64,000 nt of DNA from Aplysia californica (Eukaryota > Mollusca > Gastropoda > Aplysiida > Aplysiidae). The stretch lies in assembly GCF_000002075.1 (NCBI RefSeq), contig NW_004798213.1, positions 90,703 through 154,702 of the forward strand. The letters run 5' to 3'. The notes below the pieces were generated by a model. That model saw only the letters and a program-made list of their open reading frames with translations, was not told the DNA's origin and did not search any database. The translations under genes were made by a program, and so were the position numbers. Below, piece after piece: positions 15,045 through 29,238 of the stretch (within the stretch, counting starts at the first letter, position 1; each line of letters starts with the position of its first letter).

Positions 15045-18000
15045 AGGATAAACCATAGCTTTCAATAGGTCTAAATGTTTCCATCTTCATTCTAGGGATC
15101 CAAAAAGGTTCAAATTTCTAAATATTCAGTTGAAACTGTCTACGTCGGTCATCCATTGTCAAGGAGAAAAGTGGCAGTCTTAAGACAGGTGACTATCTTA
15201 CGCAGTGTTATTATAGTGTAAAAAATATACAAGGGAGGATATGGGAAGTGGATGTTTGTACAAGTGATGTTTTTTCAAATATAGGTGACCATTAGAGTTA
15301 GAGCAGGTTCAGTTATCTAAGTAAAATCAAAGGAATGCCATCTGCAGAGTCAGACAGGCTGAAAGCAAGCAATTCTGACAGAGTGCTTTATCACCTCTTC
15401 TCCCAAGCGCATAGTTGAGGCCTCCACTTGCTGGACCCAAGCTTCAGTCTCTTCCTTACAGGTACATCCCATCTCGATGGTGCCGGGCATGTCACGGTGG
15501 GTCACCATGAAGTAGTGGACACCGTCCTTTTGTCTGATTGTGGTTTCTGATGTAAGCAAACAAACCCAAACACACACTCAAGGTTAGTTGTAGTTTAGTC
15601 GTAGTAAAAGTTTTATACGGCATTTGCAATGGAAATAGGTCATAAAAGTTCTGAAGATTAGACTTGTTACAAGAGAGAATCATACAAAGAAAAGAAGGAG
15701 GAGAGATCAGGATGATAAATTTTGTTTGATAGGAAAGAAGGAGCACCAGAGAACCCCTCAATCACCCACACACTCAAGGTCAAAGACAAGCCCAAACACA
15801 AGCCTGATTACAGACACACAACAATACACAATGAGACGAGAGTACAAAAGGCTAAGTAGTAAGTAGTAAGTCTTAGTGTTTTACGGCACCTGCAACACAA
15901 TAAGGTCATATAAGTGCCGAAGATTAGAGGAGTTACAAGAGAGTAACAAACACAAAAAAGAAGGAGGGGAGATCAGGACGATAGATGTTTGGTAGGAAAG
16001 AAGGAGCAAACCACACCAGAGCACCCGCCAACAACCCACGCAAAAGGCTAACAGCGTCAGCTACCAGCTTGCCCCACTCCTCAAACATCCTAACATCCCT
16101 ATTGAGACCAAAGCCGAGCTCATTAACTCTATCCTCATCCCCACATTGACCTACCAGTGCCAGACATGGACCCTGACCAAAAGTCTGGAACGTAAGATAA
16201 CCACCTGCGAGATGAGATGTCTAAGGAGAGCCGTCAACAAAACCAGACGGGACATGGTCAGAAACAACAAGATCAGAGAAAAGGTGGGAACAACACCTGT
16301 CCTCCACTACATCCGAAGGCAAACAATCAGGTGGTTTGGACATCTCACACTTATGGCACCTAACCAGCTTGCCAGTAAAGCCTACTACAGGAAAGTATCA
16401 AGGTACAAAGCAAGAGGAAGACCAAGAAAGACCTGGGTCCAGGGTGTAAAAGATACCCTGAGAACATTCAATATCCCACCCAGCCAGGCCATCAAATTTG
16501 CTAGAGACAGGAAGCTCTTTCTCCCCTCGGCGCCCTAGAGGTACAAGAGGACGGATAAAGTAAAGTAAAGTAAAACAACAACACACGCACACACACACAC
16601 ACAAACATACGCGCGAATACCCACACACACCAACAGCCATTCACATTGCCAATCAGCTATTCTCTCCCCTCTTCATCCAAAAATTTCAATTAACTCCCTT
16701 GAGCCCATAAGGTTTGGTAATCTGACCCAGAATATAGTTCTCCGAGTCCTGTAGAGCCTATTCATCTGAGGCTAAACCTGTATGTGTAGTCCAAGAATGA
16801 GGATTCGGAAAATGTCAAGGACCTAAGTTCAAAAGGTTAAAATGTCCAGTCAGGCATGGAAAACTCAAACAGGTCGGGGATTGACTAATGCATCCAACAT
16901 ATCCATAATTCGGGTTAACGAACTAAGAAAAGTTAATGAGAAATGATTCGAGAATGGCAAATTGTACAAGCAATCCGCAATTTTGAGTTTTCCGCGTTGG
17001 CGTTATCTGTGCCTGCTTGTACTTCCACGATGGGTATTCAAACTGTTACAAGCATAATCAAACACTGAGATAGAGTTACGGGCCCATGGCACTAGGGGGC
17101 GCTGAGCGGGCTGAACAGAGTTGCTGCCCATGGCACTAGGGGGCGCTGAAGAATTTACTATAAAGGCAGGGTGGGAACTCTGCACATCCCCTTCCCTCTC
17201 AGTAGTTGAGACAGCAGTGGCAGACGGTTCGAAGCTGCCGATGAAGTGACGTCTGAGGGCCCGAGGATTAGATCTGAGCCGGCCAGTGTACACCACTCAG
17301 TGCCTCGTGGAAGCCAAATTAAATTTTTTTTTTTTTTTATAGTAGAGGGTTTTATGGCGCTCGCAACTGCATAAGGTCATATGAGCGCCAAGGGGTGAGT
17401 GTCAACAGAGAAGTCTTTACAGGGAATCAGACTTAGACTGCTCACCTCTCTAGCTTCAACAGCACAAGGTCTGCTTCGACTATCAAGGCACCCCAAAATA
17501 ACAGGTCACAAGAGAGTGACAAGCATACAAAAGAAGTAGAGGAAAATGACAATAGTAAAGATCAGGAAAGAAAAAGCAGCAGTTCCCTGTTGTAGATCAG
17601 GCACAGTTATGAGCATGACATGAGTCAGCCCATTTACAATTCTACTATGCTTGAACGAGAAATGTCCCCCCTTTGGGAATGGCCTAAAGACACTTCAGTC
17701 AGTGAAGCCAATTTGACCCATCAGTATTTTTGTGTCTGTATATAACTCAGCAGGTTGTTGTTGTTGTTGTTATTGATCCAGCAACATCTGGGCTCTCGCC
17801 CTTCTGTCCAATGCCATGTAGTGATAAGTGCAGGTTTGCTGCAGTTGCTGTAATGTTCCGTAGAGTGTGTTGTCGAAGTTAGGTCTCGGAGGGAGAAGGG
17901 TAGCTCTGATGTCATTTAGGGCTGTACAGTGGAAAAGGTGATGTTCCACTGTCTCATATGCATAGTCACACAAAGGACACATTGGGGGAAGTTCTGGTTT

Positions 18001-20979
18001 TACTCAGCAGGTAAGAACAGCCTTTTCAACCTTGCAGTAAGTCACCAGGCCAGTAACAATCATCATTTACTTAACATCAGTGATGAAAAACTCTGCGTCT
18101 TGTCCACTTGAAGACTTTGGAGTCCCTCGAACAACATGTGCTGTACATGATCTTTTCCGGGAAACAGTTTTAACCCTTGTCCTGCGGGGACCAGGTTTAT
18201 GTCGCCCGATGCGTTCTGGTCCCGAGTCAGTCTAGCCCCTGGCTTAGCGCACGCGCACCGAGCATCATCTCACGTGAAATTCGGGTCCCGAGTCAGATCC
18301 CCATTCACGCAGGTCAAGTGTGTGTGCGTCAGTCTGCTTGAGTTTGTGTGTGTTTGTGGCCTTCTTCTAGAACCGCCTGCACTGGTTCGTAATCGAGGCA
18401 TACGTCTCATTCAAAATACGCCAGGTTGGTAGCTCTAGATGTTCGTCCAATGAAATTATAGAAGAAATTGACCCACTTAGACATGAGGAGCTCGAAAGGA
18501 TAGTCAGGAAACTAGACTTCCATTTTTCTATACAAAATCTTTCAAATGAGCTTGATTTTGTATGAAATGATACTACCTGATGTCTTGTTTGACAGTTTTG
18601 AATACCATTGTGCAGGTACAAAGAACAATTTGAGAGCAAAACATTTGGAAATTGACCTATATTATCCCCTTTCGAACCTCAGGTCATTCATAACAACAAG
18701 AGCGTCTAAAAAGGTTATTCGAATGGGCGTAACTACTCGTAATGTCTTATCAGCTTGTGAGAGGGGGTTATTCATGTGTTTGCAACACTTTATAGATAGA
18801 AAGCTATGAAAGATAGAGCGTTATTTTCTTCGTCGATTAACACACTCCCACGGTATTTGTGGCGAAAACACACATTTCCCGGCGTGTACGCTGTACACCA
18901 ACAGTACACACTGAGTGACCCCGGCAGCCTGCCTGGAACGTCCAACGTAATCGGTTGCTGATAAGATTCGCATCTCAGCACAGATGCAGGACAAGAGTTA
19001 AATATTAAGCATAAGGCAACAAAGGGGTTAAAATGTTTCGCATTATTAATCTTTAGTGTCAAGAAGCCCCCATGGGGTACATAACTCAATTAATCTTTAA
19101 ATTTGTGAATCTACTGGTTTTCCCCCTGTATTCTTCAGTTTCATGTATAATTACCTATATGGCAGAGGGAGAGCTGCAGAAGGGCCTCGTTGGGTGCCTC
19201 TTTCTCCTGGCCATCAGCCGCGTTATCCACAATCTGTACATAGCTGGCTGGAAACAGTTTGTCCACATTGCCCGCGTGATTACCTCGCCACCTGTGGGGG
19301 AGATAAATGAGAGGGAGCGTGGTGAAATCAGGGTCTCGCCAAAATAATCAAAGCGAAGAAACTTGCATTTTCCCGCAGGTTTGTGTTTTTAAAAATCAAA
19401 TTCTTATTTTTTGGCTCAACACCTTTTAAGCCCATTAAAGAACTGTCATTTTTGAGTGGATTTTTCTGAAAAATGTTGATTAAAGGCACAAAAATTGTAA
19501 ACTTTCAGTTACCACGGACTCTTAAGCTAAGGAAATAACAAATCTTTGAGGGCCATTTTCTCACTAATTTTATCTCTAAAACAGGAAACCCCCCCACCTC
19601 CTTCTTTCGCAAATATCTTGACTTGTATTCAAGATAAATGGATATTTTTTCATCCAAATATAGACAAGTGAACAAGCTTTAAGATGATATGAACAACTCT
19701 ACATGCCCCAAAATTAATGAGAGCCTGATTCCACTATGCTGCCTCACAAATACATTTCTGTTACAGACATCATCCCCATGTACTTTTTCTCCTTCAGACA
19801 CAGAGTATTTGTTTGTTTATTGGAGTAGATGAAACTTATTGACACAATGTTTAGCATTTCGTATCGAGAAAAAGGCCTCACTGACAGAGAGGAACAGAGA
19901 ACAGAACTAGGACCCACCAGTGGCACCTTCTTTAGCTTTAGTAAGTGTTTTACGGCACTTGCAACACAATTAGGTCATATAAGTGCCAAAGATTAGAGGT
20001 GTTACAAGAGAATAACAAACGCAAAAAAGAAGGAGGAGTGATATGGACGATAGATGTTAGATAGGAAAGAAAAAGCAAACCACACCAGAGCACCCGCCAA
20101 CCACCCACTGAGGCACCTTCAAACCACCTGCTATGAGCATTTGATCTGGTGGAAAAAGCAACAACAACAAAAAAGAAACAAAAAGAAACAAAATAATCTT
20201 GAGATGGTACACATAGCACAAAATATCACGCATGCAAACCAGAAGATAGATGCTCACAAGTGGAACACCACTGTCATAGCGGATGCACCTCCCGTTGCTG
20301 AACAGCAGGTCTATTTATTTGTCCCTAACCTGTCATTTCCAGAAAATAATATGACAGTTTACAATATATTCATCTTGTGCTTAACACACTTTTTCTTAGC
20401 CAGACACTCCAGGAGGCCATTTCTATTCTGTAGGCAAAAACCGTATTGTACCATGAGCAGAATCTCAGAAGCAAATGCATCACACCAACACTGAAAGTGA
20501 CAACATTACAAGTTCTGTAAAAAAATTGTTTTTATTGAAGTCTCAAATCAGACCATAACTTATTCCACACATTTGACTGTGGTTCACATGTGTTATCTCA
20601 TATTTTTTATAAACCGAATAGATTTCAGTGAAATCAGAATGTGCCACCTCAACTTTTCTAATAAATTCTAGTGAAGCCAGTAAATCCCAGAATATTATAA
20701 CAATTGATTTTGTGAACCCAAAGACAAATTTCAGAGTAACCTGTGAAATGCACTCTATCTTGCCTGCCTCACCCCCTCATTAAAAATGTTCCAATTACAA
20801 TTTCATTTCAGCCCACAGATTTAACCATAATTTATTCTGCCAACAAGACTGCCACTTTTCTCCTTGACAATGGATTACCGACGTAGACAGTTTCAACTGT
20901 ATATTTAGAAATTTGAACCTTTTTGGATCCCTAGAATGAAGATGGAAACATTTAAACCTATTGAAAACTATGATTTATC

Positions 20980-21022
<43 letters not shown>

Positions 21023-21039
21023 AGAGAGAGAGAGACAGA

Positions 21040-21071
<32 letters not shown>

Positions 21072-24000
21072 ACAAGCACTGTTCACACACTCAAGAGGGC
21101 GTGGCTTACCAAGGCTGGTCCAGAACGACGACGTTAGTGATGTATGACCCTCGCTTGAAGGACAACTCATCTTTTGTGGTGGCGTGGAAATCATACAGAG
21201 CTTTAACTGTCACCTCCTGGAAGGCATCAAAGAGAGGGCAATGAGGAAGGCATCAAAGAGAGGGCAATGAGGAAGGCATCAAAGAGAGGGAAATGAGGAA
21301 GGCATCAAAGAGAGGGCAATGAGGAAGGCATCAAAGAAAGGCATCAAAGAAGAGGGCATTGTTCAAGCAGAAATTCAGATGCATGTGTAAGGCAGCATGG
21401 TGAAATCAGGCGCTCGTCATAATAATGAAAGCGAAAAAACTGGCATTTTTCCGCAGGTTCGGGAATTTGTATCGCCTTTTTCTTATTTGGCTCATCACCT
21501 TTCATGCCCATTAAAGAACACATTTCTGAATGGATTTTTACTGAAAAACGTTGATTAAAGGCATAAAAGATGTACATCTTAGGTTTCTACGGACTCTCAA
21601 ACTAAGGATATAACTGAACTTTGGCGGCCATTTTCTCTTTAATTTTACCACTGAAACCAGGCGACCCCCACCTCCTTCAATCGACAATATCTTGACTTGT
21701 ATCAAAGATAAAAAGATATTTTTTTCACTGAAAGCAAGGCAGATGGAGAGACTTTAAGATGATACCATAACTCCATATGCCCAAAAATTGATGAGCGCCT
21801 GATTCCACTACATCGTGACACATTTGTTTTTATTTGCTTTTTAAAAAAAGAGCTTAAGACATTTACCATTGTGTTCACAGTATGGTAATGGCAGTGTCCA
21901 CACCACACACAGGGATTCCCCAATCACACTGTGTTCACAGTATTGTAATGGCAGTGCTCACACCACACACAGGGATTCCCCAATCACAATGTGTTCACAG
22001 TATGGTAATGGCAGTGCTCACACCACACACAGGGATTCCCCAATCACACTGTGTTCACAGTATGGTAATGGCTGTGTCCACACCACACACAGGGATTCCC
22101 CAATCACACTGTGTTCACAGTATGGTAATGGCAGTGTCCACACCACACACAGGGATTCCCCAATCACACTGTGTTCACAGTATGGTAATGGCTGTGTCCA
22201 TACCACACACAGGGATTCCCCAATCACACTGTGTTCACAGTATGGTAATGGCAGTGCTCACACCACACTCAGGGATTCCCCAATCACACTGTGTTCACAG
22301 TATGGTAATGGCAGTGCCCACACCACACACAGGAATTCCCCAATCACATTGTGTTCACAGTATGGTAATGGCTGTGCCCACACCACACACAGGGACTCCC
22401 CAATCACATGGTGTTCACAGTATGGTAATGGCAGTGTCCACACCACACACAGGGATTCCCCAATCACACTGTGTTCACAGTATGGTAATGGCTGTGTCCA
22501 CACACAGGGGTTCCCCAATCACACTGTGTTCACAGTATGGTAATGGCTGTGTCCACACCACACACAGGGATTCTCCAATCACACTGTGTTCACAGTATGG
22601 TAATGGCAGTTCCCACACACAGGGATTCCCCAAACAAAGAGACACCTCTAAATAACATCTGCTTTTTATAGTGGCTTCCCTTGCAAACAAAAATAATTTG
22701 GGGGGGGGGGGGGTACGAGGGGAGCACTACAGTACGATAATCAAATACTGAAGTAATAGTTTTAGCGCTCATTGGAGTGTAGGTCAGTCGGTTTGAAAAG
22801 TTGAAGGATGGCAAAGCAATCGTATACACAGCTGAGAGGAGATGACTGAGCTTATTATATAAGAGTAGCAAAGAAGTTATTGAAAGTATTACTGCATCAG
22901 ATGACATTTACTTTGACTCTCTGGCTCATTGACACCACACACCCCAAGTCCCCAATCATTCCAGATGCAGTTTTCGTTCCAAATTGTGTGATTAGCAAGG
23001 AAGCTATAGAACATGCGGCTACAGAACATGCGAACAAATTTTGCTTACATCTCAAATTGCTAGGTCTTATCCCACCTCCCAAGGTGCAGGGTCTTCTTTT
23101 GTTTTTGCTTAAGTATGAGTTTTACAGCACTTGCAACTCAATTAGGTCATATAAGTGCCGAAAATTAGAGGTTTTACAAGTGAGTAACAAGCACAAAAAA
23201 GAAAGAGGAGAGATAAGGATGATAGATGTTTGATAGGAAAGAAGGAACAAACCACACCAGAGCACCCGCTAACCACCCACTGGTGCAGAGTCTGTTAAAC
23301 ACTGATGAAACACTCCTGGGGAATAGCACTTTATGCCAAAACGAGTACGTTCGAACAGTACATCGTTCGTAATTTCCCTCGAACTCTCGTACTGTGACAC
23401 CTGCTTACCATCGCACATTTTTTTTCTGCTAGTCAGAAAAGATAGAATCAGTGATGCGGGTAGGACTTGAGAACAAATCAGTGACAAGTGATCTAAATAC
23501 GTGAGGTCACAAGGTTTGACTGTAAAGAAACAATATTCCTTTATGGGGGTTTGGCCTCCGGCCTCTAAAATGGCTCCTACTATCTCTCAAACATTCAGAA
23601 ATCTTTGCTAAAGGCTACAGACCTGTTTCTCACTCTGTGGATTAGTGTAGCAGTCTTCGGAATAATACAGTTCCTGAAAGAGAAAAAAATAACATGACAA
23701 ACAATAAATATACTGTGGGATCTAAAATCTACAAAGGGGCTCGACAACTGCAGTAATCTGGACATTATTAAAGATGACCCTGGTTAGAATTTCACCACAG
23801 GGACAATTAGGATCAAAACCCTCAAACCCAACATGAAATTAGCAAGCACAATGTGAATTTCCTCTGTTTCTATATTTAATGCACTAGGCCTGTCATCATT
23901 AACGCTGCTTGATTTTGAATTGTTCAATCTAGGTTCTATATCTTATAACAAACTGAATTGAATCCGTTGCACTAGATTCACTGACAGCCGCATCCAAATT

Positions 24001-27000
24001 TGTGGGAAACTAGAGCATTTTTTTTATAGGTAAGTAAGTAAGTAAGTAAGTTTATTCAGTGTTTAAGGCCACTGGCCCACATCACATCACACAAAACACT
24101 CAATAAATAAAGTTTCCATAATGAATAAGTACAGGTTGTGCACATATCCCTTATCATGAGTCAAACATTGAATATTTCTGTCACTGGCCCGAGTCAGGCT
24201 GGGAGGGATTAACAATTTCCTTTGATGGACAAAGTGTGAACAATAGAAAATAAAGCGAAATTCATCTTCAATTTCATGAGAGTTACACCTCTCACATAAG
24301 GGCGAATTAGTTAATTTCCACCGATAGAGATTGTTATTTAATGGAAGGCTATGGGTTTTTAACAAAGCTATGACTCTTCTGGTACAATACCGTGGGAGGT
24401 TGGTGATATAATCAGCTGTTTCTTGAAACGAAATTGTTAGAGAGAAAACATTATATTTGCGACAGATTTCTTCCTTTATGTTCTGCACAGAATCTTTTTA
24501 GATAATTTTCCCCCCAAGGACACCAACATCATCATTGTGACAAGATTGAGGAAAAACGATTGACTTAGTAGGACACTGTGCTAAAATGAAATGCACATTG
24601 TATTGGTCAATAACTGATAACTAGATGGACATCAGTCTTTTATATTCCAAACTGAACTCTAGCTAAACCAATACATTTAATATGTCATTGTTAATTGTGG
24701 TCACAACACATGTGCGAGCTGACACAAAACATTGAGCTGATGAATGCTCACACCTGTAGCTTGACACAGGGGTTGTGAGAGTCACCATACATATATTTTT
24801 TTGCTAGTTGATTTCCAGGGTTTTTTTCTTCCTTCTCCCCCCCCCCCCCAACAAAACAACAACAGCAAAACAATCTCAGCAATTCTGGTTCCATAAATTT
24901 TTACTTTAGTCTGTACCATTCTGTACCTCCTCTTTTCCTCCCCAAACAAAGTTGTACACACACACACATACATATATATATACGCAAAAACACACACACA
25001 CACACACCAAGCAGTCGGCAATGAAACCAACCTTGCGTAGCCCATCACACGCTAAGCGGCAAAGCGGGCCCGCCACGTCACGGACTAAAGCTCAAAGAGG
25101 AAGTGCTATACCTTGGTAGGGGAGAATCTTTGCCACAACTCTGCATTTCTGTTTTAAGTAACTTTGTCACCGGCTTTCCGATGAATAATACCGTATCTAG
25201 ATCTAGTACTAGATCTAGGTGACCGGCTCTGAGTGGGCACAAAAATGCTAGCCACACGAGGTCGCAGAAATCCCCCATGGGCCAGTAGCAGTAGGCTAAT
25301 CGACCGAATTTGTTCGAGTAGCAGAACGCACGCTAGCACGGGCCGTAAAAAAAAAAACTATCAAAAAATCTTGTTCAAACTCAAAGAGGCAGACTCTCCA
25401 GATTTTCCTGATGGCTCCACTGCCAGTGAGGTCAGTGTTTTCAAGCTCACAATAATAGTAAGCATTAAGCCAGTGACACAGCCTTTCAGTGGGTGGTCTC
25501 GGGGCCCGTGTCCTTGAGTCAGACATGATAACAATATCTCAATAAAAACATGACGCTGCACAATGGCAACCAGCAACGGCATTTTTGTAAGATTTCGGGG
25601 GTTTCCAGAAACCTTGATCTACACCAAAGTGGGCATTGCCCTACCTATAGGAGAAGTTCGGTTTCATTGGTGTGTATATTTGTTCAGTTATAGAGAAAAC
25701 TCTCCTTGTTTCTTAATGAAACTGAACAAGGGGAAAAAAAACTTTACCTTTGATTTTCTCAAAACAGCAGTTTTTGGGATAGCCCACTTGTCCTTAAAAG
25801 AGATCAATATTGTGTATTACGTCAATGTAAAAATCATAATTATGTTAGTATTTTACTTGCCATTAAGACCAAATTTCCTCAAATGTCCCCACGCGAACAA
25901 CCCCCCCCCCCCTCCACCCCCCCCAAAACAGTGGTATCATGGTCTTTAGCACACAGCCAGCTCACATGCTCTGAATCAGTATCCACAAGTTTTTCTGTAG
26001 CAGGATGAACCAGCTTCGCTCCCTTGTAGAGATGGCACTTGGTGAAATGTTCAATCAAGTCTGACATGCTGCGGAACCGGAAAGCACCAAGCATGAATTT
26101 CTTCCTGCAGTACTCAATCTGAAAGTGGGTGATCCTACGTTGATTTCTGTCGAAAAGAAGCCACAAAAATAAAAACAATCTTTAGAATTTTGCACTGACA
26201 ATTTAACACAAATGTTATTGACGTAAAAGATAGATATTCAATAAATAAACCACTCCTTCAAATAAATAAAAAGCAAACTCGGTGAATCACGTAGAAACAA
26301 AGCAGCCATTACACAAATACTTAAAACAAAGCACAAACCTCGCACATAGTACAGACCTCACAAATAGTACAAAATACCAACCTAGCACAAATTTATTTAT
26401 TTTATTTTTTTGGGAAGTGTTTTACAGTGCTTGTAACTGCATAAGGTCATATGAGTGCGCAGGACACATTTAAGTTGGAAGGAAATTTGGAATTTTACCC
26501 AGGTCCCAGCCTCGAAGCCTCCTCTTATCAATTCGGGACCACCAAGGGATCTTTAACACCTCTGAGATTTTTCACCCTTGTCCGAGAAGGCTAGGAGTAG
26601 ATCTTTCCTACCAGAAGACCAGGGGTGTGGCTGAAAGACAGCAGTATGAAGGAGCCAAGGAGTAGCAGTAGAAAGGCAGCAGAAAAAGGAAACAATTTAG
26701 ATAAGAAAAATTTCTGAAGTTATCCGGGTTCGAACCCGTGACATATTGAACGAGAGGCGAGCACCTTAACCTCTTGGTCACGAGAGCCCCCATACAAAAT
26801 ATAAAGTACAAACCTCACACAAAGTACAGAGTACAAACTTTACGCATAGTACAAACCTCACACAGAGTGCAAAGTACAGACCTCACAAAATATAGTACAA
26901 ACCTCACACAGAGTACAAAGTACAGACCTCACAAAATATAGTACAAAACTTACACAGAGTGCAAAGTACAGACCTCACACAAAGCACAAAGTACAGACCT

Positions 27001-29192
27001 CACACAGAGTGCAAAGTACAGACCTCACAAAATATAGTACAAACCTCACACAGAGTACAAAGTACAGACCTCACAAAATATAGTAAAAAACTCACACAGA
27101 GTACAAAGTACAGACCTCACAAAATATAGTACAAACCTCACATAGAGTACAAACTACAGACCTCACAAAAAGCACAAACTACAGACCTCACACAGAGTGC
27201 AAAGTAAGAGTGCAAAGTACAGACCTCACATATAGTACAAACCTGACACAGATTGCCAAGTACAAACCTCACACAAAGTACAAAGTACAGACCTCACACA
27301 GAGTGCAAAGTACAGACCTCACACAAAGTACAAAGTACAGACCTCACACAAAGCACAAACCTCACACAAATCCCACCCACAGCACAGACTTCACACAAAG
27401 CACAAACCTCACACAAATCCCACCCACAGCACAGACTTCACACAAAGCACAAACCTCACTGAGAGAGTGAAACAGTTTTCCAAAGAGCTCGGTCGCACCA
27501 AGAAGACTCCGCTCAGCGGGATTGCTCGTAAGAAGCATTCAGCACTTGTTCTGTCATACTCTGGGTAGTACCAGCTGATAATGACGATAGAGGATTATAT
27601 ATACAAAAATTATATAAAAGGAGTTCTAATATGATGGACGTCTTCCATAAGTTGGAGCATGTCAAAACTGCGCAACGATAGCTGTCGATAGAGATATATA
27701 TACCAAAATTATTTAAAAGGAATTCTTTTTTAAAATATATAGTAGAGAGTTTTACGGCGCTCGCAACAGCATAAGGTCATATGAGCGCAAAGGGGTGGGT
27801 GTCAACAGAGAAGTCTTTACAGGGAATCAGACTTAGACTGCTCACCTCTCTAGCTTCAACAGCACAAGGTCTGCTTCAACTATCAAGGCACCCCAAAATA
27901 GCAGATCACAAGAGAGTGATAAACATACAAAAGAAGTAGAGGAAAATGACAATAGTAAGGACCAGGAAAGAAAAAGCAGCAGTTCCCTGTTGTAGGTCAG
28001 GCACAGTTATAAGCGTTACATGAGTCAGCCCATTTACAATTCTACTATGCTAGAACGAGAAATATCCCCCCTTTGGGAATGGCCTAAAGACACTTCAGTC
28101 AGTGGCACTGCCCCGGGGGTACACTTCAGTCAGTGGCACTGCCCCGGGGGGTAAAGGAGTTCTAACATGATGGACGTCTTCAATAAGATGGAGCACGCTA
28201 AAACTGCGCAACGACAGCTGTTGATAGAGATATATATACAAAAATTATACAAAAGGAGTCCTAACATGAAAGGAAGTCTCCACAACGTCTCTAATCCTTT
28301 TTAAAAAATCTTTTTTTCCCCCTTTCTTCCCTCTCATTTCGAATTGCACTCTTTATCATCTGAACTCTCGATGCTTTCTTGGTATCTTTTGTTTTGCTGC
28401 TTTCTTTTTTCCTTTATAGTACCACAAATCTATTTGTACACCTATACATCTGTATTCTCAATATGATTGTTGTCTATTAAGTACCTAATAATGGCCTGCA
28501 TTATAAAATGTTCAAGTACATGTGTAGCTCAAAAAGGTTTCCCATTTAGTGTTTGTCTTTCCCTAAAAGAAATTAGTGGTTTACATCTCACAAGAACAGT
28601 ATCCAACACAAAGATGTTTACAAAGCAATACTTTAATCATAGTGAAATGGAACAAAGAAAAAAGCAAATGCACTGTCTTTCTCTCAACGTTAAATCTTTC
28701 TTTTTAAAAATGGTGTAACATATACATCCGCCTATAAATACATACAAACACCATGATAAAGTTGAGAAAAGAAAAAGAGCAAAGGCCTTACTTCTCTTCT
28801 TCAAAGCCAAGCTTTTTGCAGACAGGGTATTTGAGCCGGACTCTGACCGACTTGCCCGGGTAGGTGAGGTAGTGCTCCCTGTAGTAGTCCACCAAATCGG
28901 GAATGCTGTCGTGCCACACCTCATTGCCCACCAGATAGCGCCTGCCGTTGCACTTGATCACACTGTGAGTTACATTATCCTGGGCCCTGGGAAGTTAGAA
29001 AAGAAACATGACAATGACAATGACAATCTTTATTCATCTCGAAGGGAGAAATTAGTCTTGGTCGTTAACGATGGCAGTAGACATTACAAAAGTTAGACCT
29101 AAAGGTGCACTCATGCAAAAACACAACAAGACAGGACATTATGCCTAGTAAATACATGTCTCAAGTGCTGGGACAACCCGCTCGGTAAAACA

Positions 29193-29238
<46 letters not shown>

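Noticed and set aside
15350-15394. Extension of the PH exon beyond 15395 (open to QPV)
   Set aside because: The frame stays open for 15 more codons, but GAG|gtgata gives the phase needed for the next exon, so the extension is intron.
20191-20310. Possible first exon beginning [20 protein letters not shown]
   Set aside because: Donor is weak, there is no upstream promoter evidence, and it follows an A-rich SINE edge; phase to the 32470 segment does not fit directly.
21871-22646. CRISPR-like array
   Set aside because: Head-to-tail minisatellite without distinct spacers; eukaryotic context.
21869-22690. ORFs of over 200 codons on both strands
   Set aside because: Generated by a 60-bp tandem repeat; no start or splice context and no domain.
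22880-23233. 117-codon plus-strand ORF ([20 protein letters not shown])
   Set aside because: Runs into a SINE, has no acceptor-like start, and competing frames are equally open; not enough to call an exon.
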